From: Clostridium muellerianum
GTDB taxonomy: Bacteria; Bacillota; Clostridia; Clostridiales; Clostridiaceae
DNA length: 64,000 bases
NCBI RefSeq assembly: GCF_012926525.1
Contig: NZ_JABBNI010000065.1
Location: forward strand, 157,846 to 221,845
Direction of reading: 5' to 3'
A model generated the notes under the pieces. It did no database searches, had not been told where the DNA came from, and saw nothing but the letters and a program-made list of their open reading frames with translations. Shown here in pieces: positions 7,777 through 18,008 of this stretch. Position 1 is the first letter of the stretch. The number at the start of each line of letters is the position of its first letter. The translations under genes and the position numbers were made by a program.

Positions 7777-8667
7777 ATGTATAAAATTATTGACAAGAGG
7801 GAGTTAGCTCCCAATATATTTTTAATGGATATAGAGGCACCAAGAGTTGCAAAATCAGCTAAGCCAGGACAGTTTGTAATAGTAAAAATGGATGAAAAGG
7901 GTGAAAGAATACCTCTTACTATTTGTGACTATAATGCTGAAAAAGGAACTGTAACTATAGTATTCCAAACAATTGGTGGATCGACACAAAAAATGGCTGA
8001 TTATAAAGTGGGACAAGCATTTAGAGATTTTGTAGGACCTTTAGGACAACCTACAGATTTAGTAAATGAAAGTATAGAAGAATTAAAGAAGAAAAATATA
8101 ATATTTGTAGCTGGAGGAGTAGGCGCTGCACCAGTATATCCTCAAGTTAAATGGTTACATGAACATGGTGTTAATGCAGATGTAATAGTTGGATGTAAAT
8201 CAAAAGAATATTTGTTATTAGAAGAAGAGATGAAAAAGGTTTCAGGAAATTTATATATAGCAACTGATAATGGAACTTATGGATATAAAGGATTCGTTAC
8301 AGATTTGTTAACAGAACTTATTGAAAAAAAGGGAAAAAAATATGATCGTGTAGTAGCAATAGGTCCAATGATCATGATGAAATTTATATGTAAAGTTACA
8401 AAAGGGTTTGGTATTAAAACTATAGTAAGTTTAAATCCAATAATGGTAGATGGTACAGGTATGTGTGGGGCGTGTAGGGTTACTGTTGGTGGAGAAACTA
8501 AATTTGCTTGTGTAGATGGACCAGAATTTGATGGACACTTAGTTGATTTTGCAGAAGCCATGAGAAGACAAGGATTATATAAGACACAAGAAGGAAAGGC
8601 ATTGATGGATGAGCAGGAAAAGAAAGAAGGACATGTATGTCATGTAGGATTGGATGGTGATAAATAA
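7777..8667 (+). CDS. nfnA: NfnA, FAD/[2Fe-2S] subunit of NADH-dependent reduced ferredoxin:NADP+ oxidoreductase
   Basis: A 296-aa protein of the dihydroorotate dehydrogenase electron-transfer subunit (PyrK) type. The FAD part has RIPLTICDYN (about 47-56). The NAD(H) part has FVAGGVGAAPVYP (about 111-123). The C-terminal [2Fe-2S] ligands appear in GTGMCGACRVTVGGETKFAC. It pairs with NfnB, whose ATG overlaps its stop by one base (TAATG), so the two are translationally coupled. The complex bifurcates electrons between NADPH, NAD+ and ferredoxin in the clostridial cytoplasm. The nfnAB arrangement makes this function more likely than pyrimidine synthesis. Confidence 0.9.
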   Translation: MYKIIDKRELAPNIFLMDIEAPRVAKSAKPGQFVIVKMDEKGERIPLTICDYNAEKGTVTIVFQTIGGSTQKMADYKVGQAFRDFVGPLGQPTDLVNESIEELKKKNIIFVAGGVGAAPVYPQVKWLHEHGVNADVIVGCKSKEYLLLEEEMKKVSGNLYIATDNGTYGYKGFVTDLLTELIEKKGKKYDRVVAIGPMIMMKFICKVTKGFGIKTIVSLNPIMVDGTGMCGACRVTVGGETKFACVDGPEFDGHLVDFAEAMRRQGLYKTQEGKALMDEQEKKEGHVCHVGLDGDK

Positions 8668-10055
8668 TGGATAATGAGAGGATGAAAAAGGTACCAGTAA
8701 GGGAACAAGATCCAAAGCTTAGAGCTCATAATTTTGAGGAAGTCTGTTTAGGATACAATAAGGAAGAAGCAGTAAAGGAAGCTTCAAGATGTTTACATTG
8801 TAAAAAACCTATGTGTGTATCTAAGTGTCCAGTATCTATAGATATACCAGAGTTTATAGAACATATTAAGAATGAAGAATTTGAAGAAGCTGCTAAGGTT
8901 ATAGCTAAATCCAGTGCACTTCCTGCAGTTTGTGGAAGAGTATGTCCTCAAGAAAGCCAGTGTGAGGGGAAATGTGTGCTTGGAATAAAAGGTGAAGCAG
9001 TATCTATAGGAAAACTTGAAAGGTTTGTAGCAGATTTTTCAAGAGAAAACAATGTAGATTTATCAGAAAAACAGCCTAGTAATGGTAAGAAGGTTGCAGT
9101 AATAGGAAGCGGTCCTTCAGGACTTACTTGCGCAGGAGATTTAGCTAAATTAGGTTATGATGTAACTATATTTGAAGCTTTGCATGAAGCTGGCGGAGTT
9201 TTAGTTTATGGAATTCCGGAATTCAGACTTCCAAAGGAGACTGTAGTTAAACATGAAGTAGAAAACGTTAAGAAATTAGGCGTTAAGATAGAAACTAATG
9301 TAATTATAGGAAGAACTGTAACTATAGATGAACTTGTAAATGAAGAAGGTTTTGATGCTGTATTCATAGGTTCAGGTGCAGGACTACCAAAATTCATGGG
9401 AATTCCAGGAGAAAATTTAAATGGAGTATTCTCAGCAAATGAATTCTTAACAAGAAATAACTTAATGAAAGCATTTAAGGAAGATTATGATACACCTATA
9501 AAGGCAGGAAAAAAGGTTGCTGTAGTAGGTGGAGGAAATGTTGCTATGGATGCTGCAAGAACAGCATTAAGATTAGGAGCAGAAGTACACATAGTTTACA
9601 GAAGATCAGAATCAGAACTTCCAGCTAGAGCAGAGGAAGTACATCATGCAAAAGAAGAAGGTATAATTTTTGATCTTCTTACAAATCCAGTAGAAATCAT
9701 AGGAGATGAAAATGGCTGGGTTAAAGGAATGAAATGTGTGAAGATGGAACTTGGAGAGCCAGATGCATCAGGAAGAAGAAGACCAGTAGAAATTGCAGGT
9801 TCAGAGTTTGTAATGGAAGTAGATACTGTAATAATGTCTCTTGGAACATCACCAAATCCATTAATATCTTCAACTACTAAAGGATTAGAAATTAACAAGA
9901 GAAAATGTATAGTAGCACAAGAAGAAACTGGTTTAACTTCAAGGGAAGGAGTATATGCTGGTGGAGATGCCGTAACAGGAGCTGCAACAGTTATACTTGC
10001 TATGGGAGCTGGAAAGAAAGCTGCTAATGCTATTCATCAATATTTAAGTGAGTAA
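8667..10055 (+). CDS. nfnB: NfnB, NADPH-binding subunit (GltD-like, annotated gltA in many genomes)
   Basis: A 462-aa flavoprotein of the glutamate synthase small-subunit type. The N-terminal domain carries two [4Fe-4S] Cys sets (CLHCKKPMCVSKCPVSI and CGRVCPQESQCEGKC). An FAD Rossmann motif VIGSGPSGLTCAGDL (about 144-158) and an NADP motif VVGGGNVAMDAARTALRLG follow. The C-terminal YAGGDAVTGAATVILAMGAG closes the FAD site. No large glutamate synthase subunit adjoins it; the partner is NfnA upstream, so it is best read as NfnB. A strong terminator follows. Confidence 0.92.
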   Translation: MDNERMKKVPVREQDPKLRAHNFEEVCLGYNKEEAVKEASRCLHCKKPMCVSKCPVSIDIPEFIEHIKNEEFEEAAKVIAKSSALPAVCGRVCPQESQCEGKCVLGIKGEAVSIGKLERFVADFSRENNVDLSEKQPSNGKKVAVIGSGPSGLTCAGDLAKLGYDVTIFEALHEAGGVLVYGIPEFRLPKETVVKHEVENVKKLGVKIETNVIIGRTVTIDELVNEEGFDAVFIGSGAGLPKFMGIPGENLNGVFSANEFLTRNNLMKAFKEDYDTPIKAGKKVAVVGGGNVAMDAARTALRLGAEVHIVYRRSESELPARAEEVHHAKEEGIIFDLLTNPVEIIGDENGWVKGMKCVKMELGEPDASGRRRPVEIAGSEFVMEVDTVIMSLGTSPNPLISSTTKGLEINKRKCIVAQEETGLTSREGVYAGGDAVTGAATVILAMGAGKKAANAIHQYLSE

Positions 10056-10089
10056 ACAATTTAACATAAATAAAACAATAAGTTTAAGT

Positions 10090-10123
10090 AGTAGAAATTG
10101 AGTGAATGTACTCAATTTCTACT
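10090..10123 (+). terminator. Intrinsic terminator after nfnB
   Basis: AGTAGAAATTGAGT and ACTCAATTTCTACT form a perfect 14-bp stem with a 6-nt loop, followed by ATTTTTAT. Confidence 0.88.
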
Positions 10124-10333
10124 ATTTTTATCTGTAAGTTTTTTTATATGAATTTTAAAATTTTCAAGAAATTAAAAACGAGATGTATATTTTTAAAGTT
10201 ATTTTATATATTTATACTGTGGCTATTTAGATATAAATGTCTATTATGAAGTATAGGTGGAATGCATAAAATTCTAGAAAAAAAGAATCATAATTACGCA
10301 GTGTAAAAGTAGTAAAAAATAAAATAATTTATA

Positions 10334-10369
10334 AAAAGGCTGCATTAATTTTTATTGATGCAGCTTTTC
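10334..10369. terminator. Second hairpin in the nfnB-10445 gap
   Basis: AAAAGGCTGCAT pairs with ATGCAGCTTTT. It is terminator-like but lies 280 bp after nfnB with no ORF in between, so it may end a short untranslated transcript or act on the other strand. Nothing else is seen in the 10124-10444 gap. Confidence 0.5.
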
Positions 10370-10444
10370 TAGATGTAGTATAATTTATTATTTAAAAAAG
10401 CCAGATTGTAAGTTATAATTAAGGAAAAAAAGAGGTGCTGAAAA

Positions 10445-10867
10445 ATGTTAAAAAATACGGCTAGAAAATATTATTCAGAAAAGTACAATTTGAATTGTGC
10501 AGAAACTATAATATATGCTGCTAATGAAGAATACCATATGAAGCTTGATAAAAAAACATTAAAAACTATGGCTGCCTTTGGTGGTGGTATGGGAATTGAA
10601 AGTATATGCGGTGTTATAACTGGTTCGCTAGCTGTACTTGGAATACTTTTTACTAAAAAAAGTGCTCATGAAAGTGATAAAATAAAAGAGTTATCACAGG
10701 AATTTTTTCAAAAATTTGAGGATAAACTAGGTACTAATGAATGTGAAAGTTTGAAAGAAAGATATAGAAATGATGAAATTAGGTGCAGCATTATGGTTGA
10801 TACAGCAGCGGATATACTGGAGCAAATTGTAAAAAGAGAAAAAAGAGAAATGAGAAAAAAGAAGTAG
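10445..10867 (+). CDS. C_GCAxxG_C_C family redox-type protein
   Basis: A 140-aa protein with the spaced conserved cysteines of this family: NCAETII (C19), FGGGMGIESICGVITGSLAVLG, then two C-terminal cysteines (TNECESLK, RCSIMVD). Family members are short helical, probably metal- or cofactor-binding proteins common in anaerobes; the exact function is not known. AGAGGTG precedes ATG. It ends in a Lys/Glu-rich tail. A terminal-inverted-repeat element begins 14 bp after its stop. Confidence 0.75.
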   Translation: MLKNTARKYYSEKYNLNCAETIIYAANEEYHMKLDKKTLKTMAAFGGGMGIESICGVITGSLAVLGILFTKKSAHESDKIKELSQEFFQKFEDKLGTNECESLKERYRNDEIRCSIMVDTAADILEQIVKREKREMRKKK

Positions 10868-10880
10868 AGCAACATTTTTA

Positions 10881-11109
10881 AGAGGACAGAGGACAATTGA
10901 CAGAGGACAGTGAAGGAGGATTTTTCTCCGTTACACTACCCAAAATCTTTAATTAAGTTTTCAATTACTTGTTTCACTAAAGTGAAACATTGCTGATTTA
11001 TATAAGGCTAAAGTTTCTTTTGCATTAGCAAATAAGCTTTAAATTAGTTTTGTGACGTAAGGAAAAAAACTTACCTTCATTGTCCTCTGTTCTCTGTCAA
11101 TTGTCCTCT
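10881..11109. mobile_element. 229-bp MITE-like element with terminal inverted repeats
   Basis: The left end is AGAGGACAGAGGACAATTG and continues toward TGAAGG; the right end is the inverted counterpart (CCTTCATTGTCCTCTG through GTCAATTGTCCTCT). The arms are about 35 bp and imperfect, with short units AGAGGACA and ACAATTGACAGAG shuffled between them. The interior has no coding capacity. It lies exactly between the 10445 gene and ogg and reaches to 34 bp before the ogg start. No transposase is present. Confidence 0.7.
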
Positions 11110-11142
11110 AAAAATATTGATAGATTGAATAGGGGTGTAGAA

Positions 11143-12060
11143 ATGGATTTTAGTTCTATAAAGTGTTTTGAAAATGGGGTAATAGTAAAAGATGTTAAAA
11201 ATTTTGAGCTTACTCATATATTTGATTGTGGACAGTGTTTCAGGTGGCATAAACAAGAAAATGGTAACTATATAGGGGTAGTTTATGGAAGGGTAATAGA
11301 AATAGAAAAGAAAGAAAATGATGTTATAATTTACAATACTAATGAAGAAGACTTTAAGAAAATATGGATAGATTATTTTGATTTAAATAGAGACTATTCT
11401 AAAATAAAAGATGTATTAAGTAAAGATCCCATTTTAAGTACTTCAGTAAATTTTGGATATGGTATAAGATTATTAAAACAAGATCCTTTTGAAATAATAG
11501 TATCTTTTATAATATCTGCAAACAATAGAATACCTATGATAAAAAGAGAAATTGAAAATATAAGTTCTAATTGGGGAGAAAGATTAGAATACAAAGGTAA
11601 TACGTATTATAGTTTTCCAACTATAGAAAAGTTAAGTTCTGTTTCAGTAGAAGAATTAGAAAACTGTGGTGTTGGATTTAGAGCAAAATATATTAAAAAC
11701 ACAGTTAATAATATTTATATTAAGGGTGATGTAAAAAATCAAGAGTATAATGAAGAATATGATATTAACTGGATAAAAAGTCAAGAAGCAGAAAAGTGTC
11801 ATAAAGAACTTCAAAATTTTATGGGAATAGGTCCTAAAGTAGCAGATTGTATAATGCTTTTTTCTATGGAAAAGTATTCTGCTTTTCCTGTAGATGTATG
11901 GGTAAAAAGAGCAATGCAGTATTTTTATTTAGCACCAGATGTTTCTCTTAAAAAAATAAGAGATTTTGGGGTGTCTAAATTTAATGATTTAGCTGGATTT
12001 GCGCAGCAATATTTATTTTATTATGCTAGGGAAAATGGAATTAAATTTGATGGAGATTAG
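11143..12060 (+). CDS. ogg: 8-oxoguanine DNA glycosylase/AP lyase (OGG1 type)
   Basis: A 305-aa base-excision repair enzyme. The N-terminal OGG_N region has FDCGQCFRWHKQENG. The HhH-GPD core contains NNRIPMIKREIE, then the helix-hairpin-helix GIGPKVADCIMLFS, whose Lys is the Schiff-base nucleophile, and the catalytic Asp in PVDVWVKRAMQ. It removes 8-oxoguanine paired with C. The start at 11143 is chosen because AGGGGTG precedes it; an earlier in-frame ATG at 11080 would be encoded by the end of the inverted-repeat element and gives an unlikely N-terminus. Confidence 0.93.
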   Translation: MDFSSIKCFENGVIVKDVKNFELTHIFDCGQCFRWHKQENGNYIGVVYGRVIEIEKKENDVIIYNTNEEDFKKIWIDYFDLNRDYSKIKDVLSKDPILSTSVNFGYGIRLLKQDPFEIIVSFIISANNRIPMIKREIENISSNWGERLEYKGNTYYSFPTIEKLSSVSVEELENCGVGFRAKYIKNTVNNIYIKGDVKNQEYNEEYDINWIKSQEAEKCHKELQNFMGIGPKVADCIMLFSMEKYSAFPVDVWVKRAMQYFYLAPDVSLKKIRDFGVSKFNDLAGFAQQYLFYYARENGIKFDGD

Positions 12061-12081
12061 TTAGTAAGGTTATTTCCTTAA

Positions 12082-12099
12082 TTGTTAATTTTATAACGT
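12082..12099. promoter_or_regulatory. Possible Rex box upstream of the hydrogenase
   Basis: TTGTTAATTTTATAACGT keeps 11 of 14 fixed bases of the Rex operator (left half perfect, right half TAAC only). It lies about 64 bp upstream of the predicted -35. Confidence 0.3.
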
Positions 12100-12162
12100 A
12101 AATCCATATATTTCACAAGGATCCATGTAAATAATTTATAGATAATTTTATTTTAAAACCTG

Positions 12163-12191
12163 TTACATTAAATAAAGAAATCTGTTATAAT
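12163..12191 (+). promoter_or_regulatory. Hydrogenase gene promoter
   Basis: TTACAT (12163-12168), a 17-nt spacer and TATAAT (12186-12191, with TG two bases upstream) form a good sigma-A type promoter. It leaves a leader of about 150 nt before the ATG. Confidence 0.6.
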
Positions 12192-12202
12192 AATTAAAGA
12201 CC

Positions 12203-12265
12203 ATGAATACATAGTTTTGACATCTGTAGCAGTTTAAAAAGTATGCGATTTGATTATGTATTCAT
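12203..12265 (+). other. Inverted repeat in the hydrogenase leader
   Basis: ATGAATACATA (12203-12213) and TATGTATTCAT (12255-12265) are perfect 11-nt arms 41 nt apart. They lie just downstream of the predicted transcription start, so they could be an operator pair or a leader stem. No known riboswitch consensus was recognised. Confidence 0.45.
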
Positions 12266-12349
12266 TTTAATAAATTTAACAATCTGATTAATATAAATAA
12301 AATGTAAGTAATATAAGATCTAGTATATTTAGAAGGAGAGAAAGCGAAA

Positions 12350-13837
12350 ATGATAACTTTTGAAACCCAATTAAAAAAACTTAAGCATTTAGTATTAAAA
12401 GAAGTAGCGGTTATGACAAAAGAAAACAGACTTACAAAAAGAGAATTAGAAAAAGTTCCTATGAAAGTAATACAGGGTGATAAAGCACAATATAGATGTT
12501 GCGTATATAAAGAAAGAGCAGTAGTTTTTGAAAGAGCTCAATTAGCTGCAGGTTTTTTACCTAATGGCGATACTATAAACAATTTATCTATACCTGAAGA
12601 TGATAAACAGATAATGTATGTATTACCAGCAGCTTGTGATAAATGCCCTATAGATAAATATACAGTTACAGATGCATGTAGAGGGTGTATTCAACACAAG
12701 TGTATGGAAGTATGCCCAGCAGGTGCCATAAGTAGGGTAGCAGGAAGTGCATATATAAATCAAGAACTTTGTAAAGAATGTGGAATGTGTAAGAAGTCAT
12801 GTCCATATGGTGCTATAGCTGAGGTTATGAGACCATGCAAAAGAGTGTGTCCTACAGGTGCGTTAGAAATTAACTCAGAAAATAAAATGGCAATGATCGA
12901 AAAAGAAGAATGTATAAATTGTGGAGCCTGTATGGCAGCATGTCCTTTTGGTGCAATATCAGATAAAAGTTATATTACAGATGTAACTAAGTCATTGATT
13001 GATAATAAAAAGATTTATGCAGTGGTAGCTCCAGCTATAAGTGGACAGTTTGGACCTAAGGTAACAGTAGGACAAATTAAAAATGCTTTTAAGAAAATAG
13101 GATTTGAAGATATGATAGAAGCAGCATGTGGAGCAGATGCTGTAACTGTACATGAAGCCAATGAATTTGTTGAAAGAATGGGACAAGGAGATAAATATAT
13201 GACAAATTCATGCTGTTCAGGATTTATGAATTATATCGAAACAAAGTTCCCAGATCAAGTTGAAAGAATTTCTGGTACAGTTTCACCTATGGTTGCTACA
13301 GCAAGAATGATAAAAAGTCTTGAAAAAGATGCTCTAGTAGTATTTGTAGGGCCATGTACAGCGAAGAAGACAGAAGTTCAAAGAGAAAGTATAAAAGATG
13401 CAGTGGATTATGTTATGACTTTTGAAGAAATAGCTGCTTTAATGGGGGCTTTTGAGATAGATCCTGAAAATTGTGAGGATACCATAGTAGAAGATGCTTC
13501 ATGCTTTGGAAGAGGTTTTGCGCAGGGTGGTGGACTTACATCAGCAATACAGAATTATGTAAATGACAGGGGAATTGAGCAGGAGTTTAAACCTGTAAAA
13601 GCTAGTGGTGCAGATGAAATAAAAAGAACAATGACTATGGCAAAAGTAGGCAAGCTTCAAGGAAACTTTATAGAAGGAATGATGTGTGAAGGTGGATGCA
13701 TAGGTGGCCCAGCGGCTATGGTTTCAATTATGAAATCTAAAATTCAACTTTCAAAATTTAGTGGACAATCTTCTAAGAAATCAGTACTTTCAAATGAAGA
13801 ATTGAGAAAGTTTAAAAATATAAGTTTAGAAAGATAA
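12350..13837 (+). CDS. [FeFe] hydrogenase, monomeric, group B type
   Basis: A 495-aa iron-only hydrogenase. The N-terminal half carries several Cys clusters for [4Fe-4S] centres (CDKCPIDKYTVTDACRGC, CKECGMCKKSCPYG, CINCGACMAACPFG). The H-cluster domain has three motifs: L1 TNSCCSGF (C288/C289), L2 GPCTAKKTE (C336) and L3 GMMCEGGCIGGP (C446, C450). The GPCTAKK and MMCEGGC forms are those of group B enzymes rather than the CpI-type group A; L1 lacks the usual Pro after CC. It makes or uses H2 with ferredoxin in the cytoplasm. The ribosome site AAGGAGAG precedes ATG. Confidence 0.9.
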   Translation: MITFETQLKKLKHLVLKEVAVMTKENRLTKRELEKVPMKVIQGDKAQYRCCVYKERAVVFERAQLAAGFLPNGDTINNLSIPEDDKQIMYVLPAACDKCPIDKYTVTDACRGCIQHKCMEVCPAGAISRVAGSAYINQELCKECGMCKKSCPYGAIAEVMRPCKRVCPTGALEINSENKMAMIEKEECINCGACMAACPFGAISDKSYITDVTKSLIDNKKIYAVVAPAISGQFGPKVTVGQIKNAFKKIGFEDMIEAACGADAVTVHEANEFVERMGQGDKYMTNSCCSGFMNYIETKFPDQVERISGTVSPMVATARMIKSLEKDALVVFVGPCTAKKTEVQRESIKDAVDYVMTFEEIAALMGAFEIDPENCEDTIVEDASCFGRGFAQGGGLTSAIQNYVNDRGIEQEFKPVKASGADEIKRTMTMAKVGKLQGNFIEGMMCEGGCIGGPAAMVSIMKSKIQLSKFSGQSSKKSVLSNEELRKFKNISLER

Positions 13838-13851
13838 TTTAATACTCATAG

Positions 13852-13895
13852 AAAAAGCAGATTTAAACTTTAGTTGTGTTTAAATCTGCTTTTTT
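13852..13895 (+). terminator. Intrinsic terminator after the hydrogenase
   Basis: AAAAGCAGATTTAAAC pairs with GTTTAAATCTGCTTTT around a short loop, followed by T residues. Confidence 0.88.
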
Positions 13896-13975
13896 AATTG
13901 ATTTACTTTTTTTAGATCAATTGATAATATATAATAAGTGTTTATTTAATTGATATAGAGAACTGAGGTGAAAAT

Positions 13976-14698
13976 ATGTTTAGAAACTTCCGTAAAAATG
14001 TTTTTGGTAAAATAAAAAAATATAAATCATATGTTATTTTAATGATAATATTTATGCTTTTAATTTATTCAGCGTATGAATATTACAATAAGTATTTTTA
14101 TATGTTTAAAGATCCGGATAAAATAAAACATATAATAATGTCATATGGTAAGTATAGTATTTTAGCATTTTTTATTCTTCAGATTATTCAAGTTGTAGCA
14201 TTTTTTATTCCTGGAGAAATTGTTCAAATTGCAGGTGGATACATATATGGGACCTTAGGTGGAAGTATTATATCCTTACTAGGAATAACTACTGGAAGTA
14301 TGATTGTATTTGGTATTTCACATTCCTTAGGCAAGCCTTTAATAGACAAAGTAGTGTCCAATAAAGATGCAAATTTTTTTAAAAGAATTTTAAATTTAGG
14401 ACATATAAATTTTATGGTTTTTTTATTATATCTAATACCAGGTATACCTAAGGATGTATTAGCGTATATATGTGGTGTTTCAAATGTGACATTTAAGAAT
14501 TTCATTATATATTCTACATTAGGAAGAGTTCCAGGAATATTTATATCTGCATATTTTGGTGCTAAAATTGATTCTGGTAATAAAGCAGTATTAATTTTTA
14601 TAGCTGTTATAATGACAATGTTATTTTCAATAGGAGTATTTAAAGGAGAAGCTTTAGTAAAAAAAATTATTAAGCATAGCTCCTCAAAGAATAAATAG
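13976..14698 (+). CDS. TVP38/TMEM64 (DedA/SNARE-associated) membrane protein
   Basis: A 240-aa polytopic membrane protein. A basic N-terminus (RNFRKNVFGKIKKYK) leads into a first membrane helix (about 20-39). The VTT-domain core includes FFIPGEIVQIAGGYIYGTLGGS, LLGITTGSMIVFGISHSLGKP and LIPGIPKDVLAYICGVSNV, with the conserved F-x-PG and PG-x-P turns. Two more helices close the protein. The family moves lipids or modulates membranes; the specific substrate is not known. AGGTG precedes ATG. It converges on the next gene with only 11 bp between stops. Confidence 0.85.
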   Translation: MFRNFRKNVFGKIKKYKSYVILMIIFMLLIYSAYEYYNKYFYMFKDPDKIKHIIMSYGKYSILAFFILQIIQVVAFFIPGEIVQIAGGYIYGTLGGSIISLLGITTGSMIVFGISHSLGKPLIDKVVSNKDANFFKRILNLGHINFMVFLLYLIPGIPKDVLAYICGVSNVTFKNFIIYSTLGRVPGIFISAYFGAKIDSGNKAVLIFIAVIMTMLFSIGVFKGEALVKKIIKHSSSKNK

Positions 14699-14709
14699 GA
14701 AAAGTTAAG

Positions 14710-15348
14710 TTACTTTCTATTTTTAACATTTCTTACATAAATCAATTTTAATATTAAACTTCCTACTATTATAATTGAAATTATTAAAACAGCGCAGTGG
14801 AAAAAATATTCTTCAGGTAAAATATTGATTACAGGATCTTTTTCGGGATCAAATAGCCAATAATTATTTTTAAAAATTGCTTCGTGAAACAAATTAAAGC
14901 TTTTATTAAAGTTTATACAGCAAGGTATAATAGTAAGTGCGCATACAGATAAAAGTAAATTTGAAGCCAAGTTTAAAATAGAAAAACATTTATACTTATA
15001 TATGTATAGAATACCTACAGCGCTTATTATAGTTGAAATAAGTAGTATTGAATTTAACCTTCTAAATATATTTTTAACTTCTAAGAAATGAACTTTGCCT
15101 TCTTCAGAAGATTTAAGTGTTGGTATATTAAAGGCTGCATTACTTGAGCTATCTACGTAGTTTATTAAGTAGTCATAAGTGGAGCGTATTTCTTTATTGC
15201 TTAAAGATGTATAGTTTTCTATATTTAAATGTTTTATATCAAAGTAATAGATGTATTTGAAATTCACAGCAACTTTTATAGAGAACAGCAATAGGAAAAC
15301 AGATATGGAAAAAGAAAATATTATTTTAAAATATGTATTAAGTTTCAT
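14710..15348 (-). CDS. TIGR01906/DUF1461 family integral membrane protein
   Basis: A 212-aa protein with four predicted membrane helices: one at the N-terminus (about 8-27), two mid-protein (about 98-116, 125-145) and one C-terminal (about 184-205). The extracytoplasmic N-terminal loop of about 70 residues holds TLKSSEEGKVHFLEVKNIF, typical of the family, and the second loop carries LFDPEKDPVINILPEEYF. Function unknown. An AAAGGAGG ribosome site precedes the ATG. It is a single gene, with repeat copy B upstream of it. Confidence 0.75.
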   Translation of the reverse strand: MKLNTYFKIIFSFSISVFLLLFSIKVAVNFKYIYYFDIKHLNIENYTSLSNKEIRSTYDYLINYVDSSSNAAFNIPTLKSSEEGKVHFLEVKNIFRRLNSILLISTIISAVGILYIYKYKCFSILNLASNLLLSVCALTIIPCCINFNKSFNLFHEAIFKNNYWLFDPEKDPVINILPEEYFFHCAVLIISIIIVGSLILKLIYVRNVKNRK

Positions 15349-15393
15349 AATAAAAATCCTCCTTTAGGGTTTTTATTTAATTTCTAAGTAATT

Positions 15394-15552
15394 AGGTATC
15401 TTCAAAAAAATAATAAGTCCATCTACTAGTCTATTTTGAGTCATGCGGCGTCGGCAGAACCCTTAGATAGTTCAACTATCTGCGGAACCTGCCTCCTTGC
15501 CTGACACAAAATATCCTTCGCATCTGGACTTATTATTTTCTTTCAGATGCCT
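15394..15552. repeat. 159-bp interspersed foldback repeat, copy B
   Basis: Same length and layout as copy A at 3724-3882. The outer ends pair (AGGTATCT...AGATGCCT, then AATAATAAGTCCA with TGGACTTATTATT). The internal stems are GGCAG/CTGCC and AGATAG/CTATCT, where copy A has AACAG/CTGTT and TGATAG/CTATCA, so several stem positions changed on both sides. The core AGAACCCTT...GCGGAACCTG is kept. Confidence 0.85.
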
Positions 15553-15944
15553 TTTAAAGAAATTTAATTATCAATTTATAATATGGATGAATATTCTTAG
15601 TACTTTTTTGTGTTTTTTTGAAAGTAAGCAATAATTATTGTTTTCTATTTGAATATGATCCTGTAATATTCATAATATAATAATGTATTTTTTAGAGAAT
15701 TTTGTCCAAATGTTGGAATTACTTGATATTGTGTATTATAACCTCATAAATGGTAAATAACAATGATATACAATTAATTTATTTAAAATTATTTTGAATA
15801 ATTAGTATATTGATGAAATCTTTAGTAAAAGGCAGAAATACGTATCTATATTGTGATTGTTTCGCTATTCTACAGTAAATAATTTAATAACTATGAAATT
15901 CAAATTTGAAAATATAAACATTATTCATTATTATAATAATTGTG
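15553..15944. other. Intergenic region before groES
   Basis: About 390 bp of AT-rich sequence without a credible ORF. A TATAAT at 15932-15937, just ahead of the CIRCE site, is the likely groESL -10; no convincing -35 is seen at standard spacing. Confidence 0.5.
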
Positions 15945-15971
15945 TTAGCACTCAAATGAAGTGAGTACTAA
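15945..15971 (+). promoter_or_regulatory. CIRCE operator (HrcA site) of groESL
   Basis: TTAGCACTC-N9-GAGTACTAA matches the CIRCE consensus TTAGCACTC-N9-GAGTGCTAA with one change in the right arm. It sits between the -10 element and groES, the usual place for HrcA repression of the chaperonin operon. Confidence 0.93.
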
Positions 15972-16026
15972 CAAATAAGCTAATAATTATTTTAAATAAA
16001 TTAAATTAATTTAAGGAGGGGTTTAA

Positions 16027-17962
<1,936 letters not shown>

Positions 17963-17972
17963 TATAAATACA

Positions 17973-18008
17973 AAAATAATCGCTGTGAGAAATCATAGCG
18001 ATTATTTT
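17973..18008. terminator. Convergent terminator between groEL and the TtcA-like gene
   Basis: AAAATAATCGCT pairs with AGCGATTATTTT (perfect 12 bp), with A and T runs on the two sides, so it can work in both directions. It overlaps the last codons of the minus-strand gene. Confidence 0.82.

Noticed and set aside
8277-8561. Antisense ORFs within nfnA, groEL and other strongly coding genes
   Set aside because: They are mirror images of real genes with typical codon bias and have no ribosome sites.
11080-11142. N-terminal extension of the 8-oxoguanine glycosylase
   Set aside because: The extra residues are encoded by the end of the inverted-repeat element, and the ribosome site AGGGGTG precedes 11143.
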